From Bacillus sp. 1NLA3E (GTDB lineage Bacteria; Bacillota; Bacilli; Bacillales; Cytobacillaceae): a stretch of 64,000 nt of DNA. Made by a program: the position numbers and the translations under genes. Position 1 is the first letter of the stretch, and each line of letters begins with the position of its first letter. The notes under the pieces are model-generated. The model worked only from the letters and a program-made list of their open reading frames with translations. It did no database searches and was not told the DNA's origin. Location of the stretch: positions 3,630,001 to 3,694,000 of the forward strand of contig NC_021171.1 of assembly GCF_000242895.2 (NCBI RefSeq). The letters run 5' to 3'. Shown here piece after piece: positions 10,974-23,987 of this stretch.

Positions 10974-11018
10974 AGTGTTACACCTCCAAATGCGAATTCT
11001 TTATCTTTACCCACTTTA

Positions 11019-11047
11019 ATCATAATTCAGTTAAAGTGTTTGTACAA
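11019..11047 (-). promoter_or_regulatory. SigA-type promoter of lonA
   Basis: Minus strand TTGTAC, 17 bp, TATGAT. The spacer and -10 contain the inverted repeat CTTTAA...TTAAAG, a possible operator. No clear CtsR heptad repeat is visible. Confidence 0.7.
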
Positions 11048-11091
11048 TCTTAACGTATTAAATTCCATAAGAAAAGAGGAGACAAGCAAAT

Positions 11092-11128
11092 AAAAACTTC
11101 GGTTTGACGTATTCCTGGCAAACCGAAG
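11092..11128 (-). terminator. Terminator after lonB
   Basis: CTTCGGTTTG and CAAACCGAAG form a 10-bp stem followed on the minus strand by TTTTTA. It separates lonB from lonA. Confidence 0.85.
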
Positions 11129-11137
11129 CGTATTAAA

Positions 11138-12805
11138 TTAAACACTTTCCTTTTTCGATAAGTCAATAGTGGCTGAGATAATTTGATCTCTTGGATTTCC
11201 CTTCACAAAGGCCATTTCAAAAACCTCATGCAACTGAGTGACTGGGATAATGGTAATCCCTTCAATTTCAAGTAAAATTGATTGCATGTTTTCTTTAGGA
11301 ATAATAACTGCCTTGGCCCCTGCCTTTTTGGCTGCCTTTACCTTTGGATACACACCACCGATTGGCTTCACATTTCCATGGATACTGATTTCTCCAGTCA
11401 TGGCAATCGTATGATCAATTGGAATTTTATATATTGCCGAATAAATACCTGTTGCCATTGCAATTCCTGCTGATGGACCATCCACTGGTACACCGCCAGG
11501 AAAATTCACATGAATGTCATATTCATCTGCGGGTACTCCAATTGATCTTAGTACCGTAATCACATTTTCAATCGAGCCCTTTGCCATACTTTTTCGACGA
11601 ATGGATTTACTGCGGTCACCGATACTTTCCTCTTCAACAATACCAGTAATATTGATTGATCCTTTGTCTCTTGCCGGAATGACCGTTACTTCTATTTCTA
11701 AAATCGAGCCTGAATTGGGCCCGTACACCGCCAACCCGTTAACCAGTCCTATGGTTGAAATAGGGTTGATCTTTTTCTCTATTCTCGGAGTTAGTTGACT
11801 TGATTGAATAATCCATTCAATCTCCTCATCTTTAATAAAATTTCTTTCCTCCGTAATGGCGAGTCCAGCAGCTATTTGAATCATGTTGACTGCTTCACGT
11901 CCATTACGGGCATATGTAGATAGAATATCTAATCCACCATCACTGATAGTCAAATTCACTTTCTCAGCTGCTCTTTTGGCTACAGCGGATATTTCTTCTT
12001 GTGTTAACTCTCTAAAGAAGACTTCCATACAGCGCGACCTAATCGCCGGTGGAATTTCGTTTGGAGTTCGAGTTGTAGCTCCAATTAACCGAAAATCTGC
12101 CGGAAGACCATTTTTAAAAATATCGTGAATATGGCTTGGAATTTGTGGATTTTCTTCATGATAATATGCGCTTTCAAGATAAACTTTACGATCTTCTAAC
12201 ACTTTTAAAAGCTTATTCATTTGAATCGGATGTAATTCACCAATTTCATCGATAAAAAGGACACCGCCATGTGCATTGGTTACCGCACCTTGTTTTGGTT
12301 GAGGAATTCCAGCTTGTCCCATCGCTCCTGCCCCTTGGTAGATTGGGTCGTGAACGGAACCTATTAATGGATCAGCAATCCCTCTTTCATCAAATCGCGC
12401 AGTGGTTGCGTCCAATTCGATAAAAACAGATTCCTTTTGGAATGGTGACTTTTTGTATTTCTTTGCCTCCTCAAGCACAAGCCTTGCTGCAGCTGTCTTA
12501 CCAATCCCAGGTGGACCATATATAATGACATGCTGCGGATTCGGACCACAAAGTGCCGCTTTTAGGGATTTAATCCCATCCTCTTGTCCTACTATATCTA
12601 CAAAACTGGAAGGGCGTACTTTTTCTGACAACGGTTCGGTTAAAGCAATTGATCTCATTTTTCGTAGCTGTTCCATTTCCTTTCGAGATTCTTTGTCGAT
12701 AGAAACTTTTTGGCTTCGCTGATTTTTTAATAAGTTCCAAAAATAAATCCCGATTACAATCCCGAAAAAAAGCTGTATAAATAAGGCAATCCCCGTCCAA
12801 TTCAT
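11138..12805 (-). CDS. lonB: Lon-like ATP-dependent protease LonB
   Basis: A 555-residue membrane-tethered Lon-type protease. Unlike LonA it lacks the LON N-domain and begins with a transmembrane helix (GIALFIQLFFGIVIGIYFW). The AAA+ part has Walker A GPPGIGKTAA and Walker B GGVLFIDEIGEL; the protease part has the catalytic serine in VDGPSAGIAMAT and the lysine in GGVYPKVKAAKKAG. In B. subtilis LonB is made in the forespore; I see no sporulation promoter that I would assert here. It lies between clpX and lonA, each with its own terminator. Confidence 0.96.
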   Translation of the reverse strand: MNWTGIALFIQLFFGIVIGIYFWNLLKNQRSQKVSIDKESRKEMEQLRKMRSIALTEPLSEKVRPSSFVDIVGQEDGIKSLKAALCGPNPQHVIIYGPPGIGKTAAARLVLEEAKKYKKSPFQKESVFIELDATTARFDERGIADPLIGSVHDPIYQGAGAMGQAGIPQPKQGAVTNAHGGVLFIDEIGELHPIQMNKLLKVLEDRKVYLESAYYHEENPQIPSHIHDIFKNGLPADFRLIGATTRTPNEIPPAIRSRCMEVFFRELTQEEISAVAKRAAEKVNLTISDGGLDILSTYARNGREAVNMIQIAAGLAITEERNFIKDEEIEWIIQSSQLTPRIEKKINPISTIGLVNGLAVYGPNSGSILEIEVTVIPARDKGSINITGIVEEESIGDRSKSIRRKSMAKGSIENVITVLRSIGVPADEYDIHVNFPGGVPVDGPSAGIAMATGIYSAIYKIPIDHTIAMTGEISIHGNVKPIGGVYPKVKAAKKAGAKAVIIPKENMQSILLEIEGITIIPVTQLHEVFEMAFVKGNPRDQIISATIDLSKKESV

Positions 12806-12932
12806 CGTATTCCCTCCTGGATTTAATAGTAGCTTATGATAATAGCTAGTATCCCCGACCCAAAGAAGGAATAAACAAAAAATATTTTAATTAGGAAAGC
12901 GCAGTGCACATGGTTAATTTTAGCCATAAAAA

Positions 12933-12966
12933 ATCCAACCGAAAAGAATCTCGGTTGGTTTTTTTT
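12933..12966 (-). terminator. Terminator after clpX
   Basis: On the minus strand AATCCAACCG, loop, CGGTTGGTT, then eight Ts, immediately downstream of the clpX stop. Confidence 0.9.
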
Positions 12967-12970
12967 AATT

Positions 12971-14239
12971 TCACGCAGATGTTTTTCGTTTTTCATCAAA
13001 AATAGTGCCATCTTCAAGGATTAATTTTGGAATGCTATTTTCAATGACAGTTTCGTCAGTGATAATACATTTCGAGATATCATCACGTGAAGGCAAATCA
13101 AACATAACATCAAGCATGATTCCTTCAATGATTGAACGAAGTCCACGGGCACCTGTTTTGCGTTCAATTGCTTTTTTGGCAATTTCAGTTAATGCCTTCT
13201 CTTCAAACTCTAATTCAACATCGTCAAGTTCAAGCATTTTTTGATATTGCTTCACGAGTGCATTTTTCGGTTTAGTTAATATCTCAATTAAAGCACTTTC
13301 ATCCAATTGCTCAAGGCTAGCAATTACTGGAAGACGCCCAATGAATTCAGGAATAAGTCCAAAACGTAGCAAGTCTTCTGGAAGAACTTTTCCTAATAGT
13401 TCTTTTTGACTAATATCAACCTGCTTATTATCGGTACCACCGAAGCCAATTACTTTTTGACCTAAACGGCGTTTGATGATCGGTTCAATTCCATCAAATG
13501 CTCCACCACAAATAAATAAGATATTGGTTGTGTCAATTTGAATGAATTCTTGATGTGGATGCTTTCTACCACCTTGTGGAGGAACGCTAGCCACTGTGCC
13601 TTCTAATATTTTTAGCAAGGCTTGTTGAACGCCTTCACCAGAAACATCCCGTGTTATTGAAGGATTCTCTGATTTACGAGCGATTTTATCAATTTCATCG
13701 ATATAAATAATCCCTTTTTCTGCCTTTTCAACATCATAATCTGCTGATTGTATCAGCTTCAATAGAATGTTTTCCACATCTTCCCCTACATACCCAGCTT
13801 CAGTTAACGAAGTTGCATCAGCAATGGCAAACGGAACATTCAAAATACGAGCTAAAGTTTGAGCCAGTAATGTTTTTCCACTTCCAGTAGGTCCAATCAT
13901 ACAAATGTTACTCTTCGATAATTCAACGTCATCGATTTTGCTATTAGAATTTATCCGTTTATAATGGTTATAAACCGCTACGGAAAGAGACTTCTTCGCT
14001 TGATCCTGTCCAATTACATATTCGTCTAAAATGTCACGAATCTCTTTTGGTTTTGGAACATCTTTAAATTCCACTTCTTCTTCAGTGCCAAGTTCTTCTT
14101 CCACAATTTCTGTACATAATTCGATACATTCATCACATATATATACACCTGGTCCAGCAACTAATTTACGTACTTGATCCTGTGTCTTACCACAAAAAGA
14201 ACACTTTAATTGCCCTTTTTCATCATTAAATTTAAACAA
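12971..14239 (-). CDS. clpX: ClpX, ATP-dependent unfoldase of the ClpXP protease
   Basis: Hexameric unfoldase that feeds substrates to ClpP. Visible in order: an N-terminal zinc-binding domain (CSFCG and CDEC pairs), Walker [11 protein letters not shown], pore loop GYVG, Walker [11 protein letters not shown], and the ClpP-contact loop around KVIGFGG. I chose the TTG at 14239, giving [13 protein letters not shown] (422 residues), because it matches the family start and lies at normal distance from AAGGGGTGA. The in-frame GTG and ATG a few codons earlier overlap that ribosome binding site. Confidence 0.97.
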   Translation of the reverse strand: MFKFNDEKGQLKCSFCGKTQDQVRKLVAGPGVYICDECIELCTEIVEEELGTEEEVEFKDVPKPKEIRDILDEYVIGQDQAKKSLSVAVYNHYKRINSNSKIDDVELSKSNICMIGPTGSGKTLLAQTLARILNVPFAIADATSLTEAGYVGEDVENILLKLIQSADYDVEKAEKGIIYIDEIDKIARKSENPSITRDVSGEGVQQALLKILEGTVASVPPQGGRKHPHQEFIQIDTTNILFICGGAFDGIEPIIKRRLGQKVIGFGGTDNKQVDISQKELLGKVLPEDLLRFGLIPEFIGRLPVIASLEQLDESALIEILTKPKNALVKQYQKMLELDDVELEFEEKALTEIAKKAIERKTGARGLRSIIEGIMLDVMFDLPSRDDISKCIITDETVIENSIPKLILEDGTIFDEKRKTSA

Positions 14240-14249
14240 TGACATCACC

Positions 14250-14598
14250 CCTTGAAAAAACTTTTACGATATATACTCTAAAAACACCATAATCTCGAAT
14301 TTAGGTAGCCCTTTTCTTAACACTGCTACAGTTATGTATTGGATTGTAACACATTTTATCATCAGACAGGAAATGATAACACTTGAATGGAAAAAGTTTT
14401 CATATTAGGGGGGCTAGCCCAAATTCGTAATCAAAAATATGTACTAATTAAGCATAACCATAAATCAACTACTTAAATCGGAAGGAAGAAAATCCACGGA
14501 AAAATTATTAAGGAAGAAGCTCGAAACTAATAGTAAAGCCATTTGCTTTTAAAGATATTATTTATATCTCTATTATAATATATGTATGTATGATTTGT
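14250..14598. other. Intergenic region upstream of clpX
   Basis: About 350 bp of AT-rich DNA between the tig terminator and clpX. It must hold the clpX promoter; there are TAAAAT and TACAAT hexamers on the minus strand around 14335-14362 but no convincing -35, so I do not assign one. I see no gene. Confidence 0.4.
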
Positions 14599-14637
14599 AT
14601 AAAACAAGGCACGATAAAATCGTGCCTTGTTTTTTTA
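14599..14637. terminator. Bidirectional terminator after tig
   Basis: ACAAGGCACGAT and ATCGTGCCTTGT form a 12-bp perfect stem with a four-base loop; T7 on the plus strand and TTTTAT on the minus strand. It ends tig transcription about 80 bp past the stop. Confidence 0.9.
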
Positions 14638-14712
14638 AGAAAAATAATATAGTTTTTTTTAAGCTAGATTACTGTCTACTTTCAGCACCTAGCGAACCTA
14701 AGCTTTTCTTTA

Positions 14713-15999
14713 TTATGCTTTTGTAACGCTGTTTTCAACTAAGAATTCAACAGTTTTTTTGATGCGAAGGTCAGATTTTACACCTTCTGCTCCACCAATT
14801 GCCTTCTTAATATCTTCGATTGGCATTTTATACATTTCAGCCATTTTTTCTAATTCAGCATCAACATCTTCTTCAGAAACTTCGATGTTTTCAGCTTTTC
14901 CAATTGCTTCTAAAGTTAAGTTTCCACGAACACGTTGTGCTGCTTCTTCTTTCATTTGTTCACGTAGAGCACTTTCATCTTGACCTGAGAATTGGAAGTA
15001 AAGCTCAAGGTTCATTCCTTGCATTTGCAAGCGTTGTTCAAATTCACTTAGCATACGACCAACTTCTGTTTCGATTAAAACAGCAGGAACTTCCATTTCA
15101 GCATTAGCAGTTGCTTTTTCAACTACAGTGTTTTGAATGTGATGCTCTTCTTGATGTTTTTTGTCATGCTCAAGTTTGCCTTTAAGTTTCTCTTTTAATG
15201 CATCAAGAGTTTCAACTTCATCGTCCACATCTTTCGCAAATTCATCATCAAGCTCAGGAAGTTCTTTACCTTTAATTTCATGCAACTTCACTTTGAAGAT
15301 AGCAGGTTTGCCAGCTAGTTCAGCAGCATGGTATTCTTCAGGGAAAGTTACTTCAACATCTTTTTCTTCTCCAGCAACTAACCCAACTAGTTGCTCTTCA
15401 AATCCTGGAATGAAAGAGTTTGAACCTAGTTCTAATGTATAGTTTTCAGAAGTTCCGCCTTCAAAAGCTACTCCATCAACAAAGCCAGCAAAATCAAGAA
15501 CAACAGTGTCTCCGATTTCTGCAGGACCCTCTTCTTTAACGACTAATTCAGCATGGCGTTCTTGTAGCTTTTTGATTTCCTCTGCAACTTCCTCTTCTGT
15601 TACATCAGTATCAAATTTCTCAATTTCAAGACCTTTGTACTCACCAAGCTTAACTTCAGGCTTAACTTGTACAGTAGCTTTGAAAATAAAGTTCTTACCT
15701 TTTTCGATTTGTTCAACATCAATCTCAGGGCGGTCAATTGGCTCGATTCCAGTTTCCTCAAGTGCACTTGTGTATGCTTCAGGAAGAAGATAATCGATTG
15801 CTTCTTGATAAAGAGATTCGATTCCAAAACGTTTTTCAAACATTTGACGAGGCATTTTCCCTTTACGGAAGCCAGGAACGTTTACTTGTTTTACCACTTT
15901 TTTAAATGCAGCATCTAATCCTTCAGATACTTTTGCTGCGTCTACTTCTACTGTGAGAACCCCTTGGTTCCCTTCTAATTTTTCCCACTTTGCTGACAT
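14713..15999 (-). CDS. tig: Trigger factor (ribosome-associated chaperone / prolyl isomerase)
   Basis: Binds the ribosome exit tunnel and assists folding of nascent chains. The N-terminal ribosome-binding loop shows [17 protein letters not shown]; the FKBP-type PPIase domain follows ([20 protein letters not shown], about 160-240); the C-terminal arm domain is helical. The ATG at 15999 ([13 protein letters not shown], 428 residues) has GGAGGG seven bases upstream and matches the family start; the frame can be extended 12 codons but without support. Confidence 0.97.
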   Translation of the reverse strand: MSAKWEKLEGNQGVLTVEVDAAKVSEGLDAAFKKVVKQVNVPGFRKGKMPRQMFEKRFGIESLYQEAIDYLLPEAYTSALEETGIEPIDRPEIDVEQIEKGKNFIFKATVQVKPEVKLGEYKGLEIEKFDTDVTEEEVAEEIKKLQERHAELVVKEEGPAEIGDTVVLDFAGFVDGVAFEGGTSENYTLELGSNSFIPGFEEQLVGLVAGEEKDVEVTFPEEYHAAELAGKPAIFKVKLHEIKGKELPELDDEFAKDVDDEVETLDALKEKLKGKLEHDKKHQEEHHIQNTVVEKATANAEMEVPAVLIETEVGRMLSEFEQRLQMQGMNLELYFQFSGQDESALREQMKEEAAQRVRGNLTLEAIGKAENIEVSEEDVDAELEKMAEMYKMPIEDIKKAIGGAEGVKSDLRIKKTVEFLVENSVTKA

Positions 16000-16169
16000 A
16001 CTTTTTCCCTCCAACAATCTATTCTCGTTTTTCATTCTTAACGGATTGGATTGAAACTATCTTCGTATACAAGATAAATCCCATTAAATAAGTATTTTCC
16101 CTATTTTCCACACAATACAACCATTATATTATAACATACGATCCTTGTGTTTCAACTGCCAAGCCTTAA

Positions 16170-17192
16170 TTACGGGTAAGAAATTTCTTCTATTCTGCTA
16201 ATCAAACTAATTGCTTCACTTACATTTTTTTCTTCAGCACGGTACATTTCCGCTATCTTATCTAGCTTTTCCTCTTGACCAAAATAGGCCAGAGTTACAA
16301 AATGAAAGGCTGCCGCCCATGCTCGTGGTAAATCTATTTCGGTCCTAAAGGGGTACAGCAAGAAAAAATATCGTTCCATTAATTGTTTTATACTGTCTAA
16401 CAGAATCGGATTATTATTTTCAAGAACCTCGGTTACCTGCTCAATAATAGATAATAAATCTGGATGAAGTTGAACATCATATAATTGGTTTGGTATGATG
16501 GTTAAATGCCTTTCAAACTTCTCAACTATGATTTCTTTGTCATAGTCTTGATCCTTTAATACATTTAAAAGCATTGTTTTGAAAAAGGGATCTCCTTTTT
16601 CAGAAGCTATATAATTAGAAATTTCTTCTATATAATAACGAGCATTATGATTTGCTAACTTACCTGCAATTTGCACTTGATCGCCCTGATCAAAAAAATC
16701 GAATAAATCGAATTCTAGTTCCTCTTCTTCTTGTTCTGAGGGGATTGGTTCAGGAAACTCAGGTTTTTCCTGAACCATTTTCCGGCTAAATTGAAGCATC
16801 TTCATAAAATGGTCCAATTTTTCAGAAGGTACCTCCCTTTCTTCTAATAAAGCCTCAATTGTCAAAACTATTTCTTCATACTGATGCTGTTGGACCAATA
16901 TCATTATGTACATATCAACTATATGGAAGTATTCCCCAATACCCGCTTGGAGCATCTCTTTTGCTAATCTATTTGCTTCTACTAAATTTCCTGATTCAAA
17001 ATAGGCTAGAACCAATCCAACGTATATATCCTCACCATCAGGATTAAAACACTTAGCTTCTGATAACAGTTCAATTGCTTCTCGATATTTTTTTTCATGC
17101 AATCGGTCGAGGCCCTTTTCCATTAATCGTTTATCGTAATCGGGAAAGAGTATTACATTATCCATTTTTATTAATCGATCCCGTTTTTTCAT
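16170..17192 (-). CDS. ysoA: TPR-repeat protein, YsoA-like
   Basis: A 340-residue soluble protein with tetratricopeptide-like helical pairs in the N-terminal half (DRLHEKKYREAIELLSEAK, then GLVLAYFESGNLVEANRLA) and an acidic linker rich in E around residues 150-165. The position between leuD and tig is that of B. subtilis ysoA, on which the name rests. The function is not known. GGGAG precedes the ATG at 17192. Confidence 0.8.
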   Translation of the reverse strand: MKKRDRLIKMDNVILFPDYDKRLMEKGLDRLHEKKYREAIELLSEAKCFNPDGEDIYVGLVLAYFESGNLVEANRLAKEMLQAGIGEYFHIVDMYIMILVQQHQYEEIVLTIEALLEEREVPSEKLDHFMKMLQFSRKMVQEKPEFPEPIPSEQEEEELEFDLFDFFDQGDQVQIAGKLANHNARYYIEEISNYIASEKGDPFFKTMLLNVLKDQDYDKEIIVEKFERHLTIIPNQLYDVQLHPDLLSIIEQVTEVLENNNPILLDSIKQLMERYFFLLYPFRTEIDLPRAWAAAFHFVTLAYFGQEEKLDKIAEMYRAEEKNVSEAISLISRIEEISYP

Positions 17193-17274
17193 CCTTTAAA
17201 CTCCCTTTTTAATTGGTTGAGGTAAGTTTAGCACGGGAGTTAAAAAAAAACAAAAACGGGGTAAAAAAGTTGAT

Positions 17275-17308
17275 AAAAAAAGATCCACAGACTTTCTCTG
17301 TGAATCTT
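17275..17308 (-). terminator. Terminator of the ilv-leu operon
   Basis: Minus strand AAGATTCACAGA, loop, TCTGTGGATCTT followed by T-rich sequence, directly after the leuD stop. Confidence 0.85.
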
Positions 17309-17315
17309 ATTTCAC

Positions 17316-17906
17316 TTATTTACCGGAACCTGCTTTTTCATATTCCGAGATTTCATCTTGAATTTGAAGAGTGATTTCTATTTCATCCCATCCGTTAAGG
17401 AGCATATTTTTCCAATATGGAGAAATGACGAATGATGCTAAAAATCCCTTATCGTCCTTCACAACTTGTTGCTCAAGATCAATTGTCAAATTGTATGGCT
17501 GATTTGTAGCCGCTTCTAATAGATATTTGATTTCCTCTGGGGTCACCCTAATAGGTAAGATTCCATTTTTCAAACAGTTTTGGTGAAAGATATCAGCAAA
17601 TGAGGTTGAAATGATGACTTGAAAGCCAAAATCTAACAAAGCCCATGGTGCATGTTCACGTGATGAACCACAACCAAAATTCTCATTTGTTATTAATATT
17701 GAAGCACCTTGGTTTTCTGGAAAATTTAGTTCAAACTCTGGATTTAATTCACCATCAGATTTGAAGCGCCAATCATAGAAAAGAAATTGGCCAAAACCTG
17801 TTTTTTCTATTCTTTTAAGAAATTGTTTTGGAATGATTTGATCCGTATCAACATTCACACGATCAAGTGCAATGGCTTTTCCGTTAAGTTCCTTAAAACC
17901 GCTCAA
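17316..17906 (-). CDS. leuD: 3-isopropylmalate dehydratase small subunit
   Basis: Small (swivel-domain) subunit that with LeuC isomerises 2- to 3-isopropylmalate in leucine synthesis. The 196-residue chain has the signature ENFGCGSSREHAPWAL and the N-terminal DRVNVDTDQIIPKQFL segment. A GAGGAGG site precedes the ATG. Last gene of the ilv-leu operon, separated from leuC by a 103-bp gap that holds a repeat. Confidence 0.97.
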   Translation of the reverse strand: MSGFKELNGKAIALDRVNVDTDQIIPKQFLKRIEKTGFGQFLFYDWRFKSDGELNPEFELNFPENQGASILITNENFGCGSSREHAPWALLDFGFQVIISTSFADIFHQNCLKNGILPIRVTPEEIKYLLEAATNQPYNLTIDLEQQVVKDDKGFLASFVISPYWKNMLLNGWDEIEITLQIQDEISEYEKAGSGK

Positions 17907-17951
17907 AAACAGCGCCTCCTCTCAAATTATGTTTTTAAATCACTATGTTCT

Positions 17952-18011
17952 ATTGTCTAGCTTCAGCGCCCAACGACTAGTTGACTTCGCTAACCTGGCG
18001 CTTCCGCTTTT
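17952..18011 (-). repeat. Second interspersed repeat family, short copy between leuC and leuD
   Basis: About 60 bp bounded by TTGTCTAGCTTCAGCGCC on one side and GGCGCTTCCGCTTTT on the other; the ends GCGCC/GGCGC can pair. It touches the leuC stop codon. A longer relative lies at 20645-20793 between leuA and leuB. Confidence 0.65.
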
Positions 18012-19422
18012 AAAGGGCTTCGGAAGTTGCTAGGTTTCTAACATCTGCAAAATGACCATAAATTGCAGCAGCTGCGGCCATTTCTGGACTTACTAAGTGT
18101 GTTCGAGCACCTGAGCCTTGTCTTCCTTCAAAATTACGATTTGAAGTAGAGGCACAATGTTCCCCAGCCGGAACAATGTCTGAATTCATACTAAGGCACA
18201 TACTGCAACCTGCATGTCTCCACTCAAATCCTGCATCTGTGAATACTTTATCCAAACCTTCTGCTTCGGCTTGTGCTTTTACCTGCTGTGACCCTGGAAC
18301 AACAAGGGCCCGAACGTTTTGGTGTACTTTTCTTCCTTTAATCACTTCTGCAGCAGCCTGCAAATCCTCAATCCGTGAATTCGTACAGGATCCAATGAAC
18401 ACATGCTGAACAGCAATGTCTTCAATATTTTGGCCTTCTTTTAATCCCATATATTGAATCGCACGCTCCACAGCTTTCCGATCGTTTTCACTACTGCATT
18501 CAGATAATAGTGGCACTCTGCCGTCAACTGGTGCAGTCATAGAAGGATTTGTTCCCCAACTAACCATTGGTGAGATACTAGTCCCATCAATAGCAATAAT
18601 TTCGTCATACTCAGCATCTTCATCAGATGCAAGCTCGCGCCATTCTGCAACAGACAGATCAAACTGCTCACCAGTTGGCACATACTTTCTTCCTTTTAAA
18701 TAGGAGAATGTAGTTTCATCAGGACTAACAAGACCAGCTCTTGCTCCTCCCTCAATAGACATATTGCAAACCGTCATCCGCTCTTCCATGGACATATTGC
18801 GAATAACAGAACCACAATATTCGATAACATAACCAGTTCCGAAATTAATACCATATTTTGCAATGATGAACAGGATAACATCTTTTGCTGTTACACCAGG
18901 AGCCAAACTTCCGTTAATTTCTAATTTCAACGTTTTTGGCTTCGTTTGCCACAAGGTTTGGGTTGCAAGGACGTGTTCCACTTCACTAGTACCAATACCG
19001 AATGAAAGTGCACCAAAAGCACCATGAGTTGACGTATGGCTGTCACCACAAACGATCGTTTTTCCAGGTTGTGTTAAGCCTAATTCAGGTCCAATAACAT
19101 GGACAATCCCCTGTTCCGGACTTTCCAAATCAGCTAATGTAATATTAAATTCACCACAGTTTTTCTCAAGTGTGGTAATTTGATTTAACGCCACTGAATC
19201 CTTTATTTCAAAAGGATTATCGGTCGGCACATTATGGTCCATCGTAGCATAAGTCTTATCAGGTCTTCTCACCTGACGTTTTTTTAATCTTAATCCAGAA
19301 AATGCCTGCGGAGAGGTCACTTCATGAACAAGATGCAAGTCGATATATAATAAATCTGGTTTACCGTCTTCTTGATGAACGATGTGGTTAGCCCAGATTT
19401 TTTCGATAATTGATTTCCCCAT
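18010..19422 (-). CDS. leuC: 3-isopropylmalate dehydratase large subunit
   Basis: Catalytic aconitase-like subunit. The three [4Fe-4S] ligands are expected in [14 protein letters not shown]-adjacent sequence, [13 protein letters not shown] and CSMCLSMN; the last two are plainly present, with C in CTNSR and the CxxC pair. The length, 470 residues, is typical. Preceded by GGGGGAAAA upstream of the ATG. Works with LeuD. Confidence 0.97.
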   Translation of the reverse strand: MGKSIIEKIWANHIVHQEDGKPDLLYIDLHLVHEVTSPQAFSGLRLKKRQVRRPDKTYATMDHNVPTDNPFEIKDSVALNQITTLEKNCGEFNITLADLESPEQGIVHVIGPELGLTQPGKTIVCGDSHTSTHGAFGALSFGIGTSEVEHVLATQTLWQTKPKTLKLEINGSLAPGVTAKDVILFIIAKYGINFGTGYVIEYCGSVIRNMSMEERMTVCNMSIEGGARAGLVSPDETTFSYLKGRKYVPTGEQFDLSVAEWRELASDEDAEYDEIIAIDGTSISPMVSWGTNPSMTAPVDGRVPLLSECSSENDRKAVERAIQYMGLKEGQNIEDIAVQHVFIGSCTNSRIEDLQAAAEVIKGRKVHQNVRALVVPGSQQVKAQAEAEGLDKVFTDAGFEWRHAGCSMCLSMNSDIVPAGEHCASTSNRNFEGRQGSGARTHLVSPEMAAAAAIYGHFADVRNLATSEAL

Positions 19423-19479
19423 GTATTTTCCCCCTTTTCCTTTTATTCTTTTTTCCCGATTAAAAAATGAGGGTATGAC

Positions 19480-20592
19480 TTACGCGTAACAATTCATGAT
19501 TTTTAATAAGGCTTCAGTATCAAGAATGGTCGCCTTAATTTCCTCAATCATTGCAGTGGTAGAGACTTTTTTACTGTCTGCTTGTGCGACATCAGCTGTT
19601 CGATAGCCAGAATCAAGCACTTGATTTACTGCACATTCAATTGCATGTGCTTCTTTTGTTAATCCAAAAGATACACGAAGCATCATGGCTGCTGAAAGAA
19701 TTGCCCCAATTGGATTGGCAAGATTTTGCCCTTCAATATCGGGGGCTGAACCATGGATTGGTTCATATAAATACGGACCATTCTCTGATATACTTGCTGA
19801 CGGTTGCATTCCTAACGAACCTGTTAACACGGAAGCTTCATCACTTAAAATATCTCCAAACATATTTTCAGTTACGACCACATCAAATTGCTTCGGATTT
19901 TTAATAATTTGCATCGCTGCATTATCGACAAGCATGTGGTTTAACTTGACTTCTGGAAATTCCTTAGCAATCTCCTCCGCCACTTCACGCCACAGTCTGC
20001 TTGATTCCAAAACATTTGCTTTATCAACAGATGTAACCTTTTTGCTACGGTTACTTGCTAATTCAAATGCCGTGCGAATGACTCTTTCAATTTCTCTACG
20101 AGAATAGTATAAAGTATCAAGTGCGCCATCTTCGCCATTTCGTTGTGTCCGTTCTCTTGGAGTCCCAAAGTAGATTCCACCAGTAAGCTCTCGTACCATC
20201 AAAATATCGATGCCTTCAATGATCTCTTTACGAAGAGGTGAAGAATCTGCTAAACTGCGATAATAGTTTGTGGGCCTAAGATTGGCATACAAATTTAGCT
20301 CTTTACGAATCTTTAAAAGGCCCTGCTCTGGGCGAAGTTCAACTTTGATGTTATCCCATTGTGGTCCACCAACAGCACCTAATAGTACAGCATCACTTTC
20401 TTTACAAAGCTCAATCGTTTCTTGCGGTAATGGAGAACCGTCTGTATCTACAGCATTACCGCCAATTTTCCCATATGAAAAGTTAAATTGATGATTGAAA
20501 CGTTCGCCAATTGCCTGCAATACTGCAATCGCTCCGTTTGTTACCTCTTTACCAATTCCATCACCGGGTAAAACAGCAATACGTTTTTCCAC
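19480..20592 (-). CDS. leuB: 3-isopropylmalate dehydrogenase
   Basis: NAD-dependent oxidative decarboxylation of 3-isopropylmalate. The 370-residue protein begins with VLPGDGIGKEV, contains RELTGGIYFGTPRE and the IDH/IMDH signature NMFGDILSDEASVLTGSLG, and ends with the EPIHGSAPDIEGQNLANPIG region. A GGGGATGG site precedes the ATG. Follows leuA across a 200-bp gap filled with an interspersed repeat. Confidence 0.97.
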   Translation of the reverse strand: MEKRIAVLPGDGIGKEVTNGAIAVLQAIGERFNHQFNFSYGKIGGNAVDTDGSPLPQETIELCKESDAVLLGAVGGPQWDNIKVELRPEQGLLKIRKELNLYANLRPTNYYRSLADSSPLRKEIIEGIDILMVRELTGGIYFGTPRERTQRNGEDGALDTLYYSRREIERVIRTAFELASNRSKKVTSVDKANVLESSRLWREVAEEIAKEFPEVKLNHMLVDNAAMQIIKNPKQFDVVVTENMFGDILSDEASVLTGSLGMQPSASISENGPYLYEPIHGSAPDIEGQNLANPIGAILSAAMMLRVSFGLTKEAHAIECAVNQVLDSGYRTADVAQADSKKVSTTAMIEEIKATILDTEALLKIMNCYA

Positions 20593-20644
20593 GGAATTCC
20601 ATCCCCTTTGTTATCAAGTAAGAATAAATTTTAACCTTTGAAAA

Positions 20645-20793
20645 TTGTCCAGCTCCAGCGCCCAGCGCCTAGTGAACTTCACTCTCTTCCCTACGATAAG
20701 TCAACATCGAATCGCTTCCGCTCTTCGTGTTTCCTTTATCTCAGTCAGAGAGCTCCAGTCCATACGTCGCTTACCGGGCGCTTGCGCTTTTCT
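20645..20793 (-). repeat. Second interspersed repeat family, long copy between leuA and leuB
   Basis: Runs from TTGTCCAGCTCCAGCGCCC to GGGCGCTTGCGCTTTT. Ends pair (GCGCC/GGCGC) and the inside contains ordinary spacer-like sequence. It fills the gap between leuA and leuB but contains no T run, so it should not stop the operon transcript. The related short copy is at 17952-18011. Confidence 0.65.
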
Positions 20794-20795
20794 AA

Positions 20796-23463
<2,668 letters not shown>

Positions 23464-23468
23464 TTTTT

Positions 23469-23987
23469 TTATAAAATGGATATATTTTTTTGAGTATTAG
23501 AGGAGCGTTGTGTTCCACGAGAGAACGCAGTCGTTCCAGTCCTAGCTAATTCTTTTATTCCGTATGGTCTGATTAATTCGATAAAAGCTTCTATTTTTTC
23601 GGATTCGCCGGTAATTTGAATCACCATACTATCTTTACTTACATCAATAACAGAAGCGCGGAACGGTTCAATCAAAGAGTAAATCTCACCACGTGTATGC
23701 GGAAGCGACAACACCTTAATCAGCGCAAGTTCCCTTGCAACAATCGACTGTTCGGTGATATCAGTTACCTTTAATACATCAATTTGTTTGTTTAATTGTT
23801 TGGTAACCTGTTCAATAACACCATCATTATCAACGTTAACTACACAAGTGATTCTAGAGATATCCTCCTGCTCTGAATGACCAACTGAAATACTTTCAAT
23901 GTTGTAATTACGTTTTGAAAATAAATTAGTAATTCGATTAAGGACTCCAGGACGATTCAATACTGTTAATGAAATAATTCGTTTCAT
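23469..23987 (-). CDS. ilvH: Acetolactate synthase small (regulatory) subunit
   Basis: Regulatory subunit that activates IlvB and confers feedback inhibition by valine in the family. The N-terminal ACT domain is visible ([20 protein letters not shown], then [12 protein letters not shown]), followed by the C-terminal domain. 172 residues, usual length. The ATG overlaps the ilvB stop by four bases, indicating coupled translation. The symbol ilvN is used for the same gene in some genomes. Confidence 0.96.
   Translation of the reverse strand: MKRIISLTVLNRPGVLNRITNLFSKRNYNIESISVGHSEQEDISRITCVVNVDNDGVIEQVTKQLNKQIDVLKVTDITEQSIVARELALIKVLSLPHTRGEIYSLIEPFRASVIDVSKDSMVIQITGESEKIEAFIELIRPYGIKELARTGTTAFSRGTQRSSNTQKNISIL

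Noticed and set aside
19685-20107. 140-codon plus-strand ORF opposite leuB, and similar long antisense frames opposite pheT, tig, polX, mutS2 and rph
   Set aside because: They are shadow frames of well-supported conserved genes, without ribosome binding sites or recognisable products.
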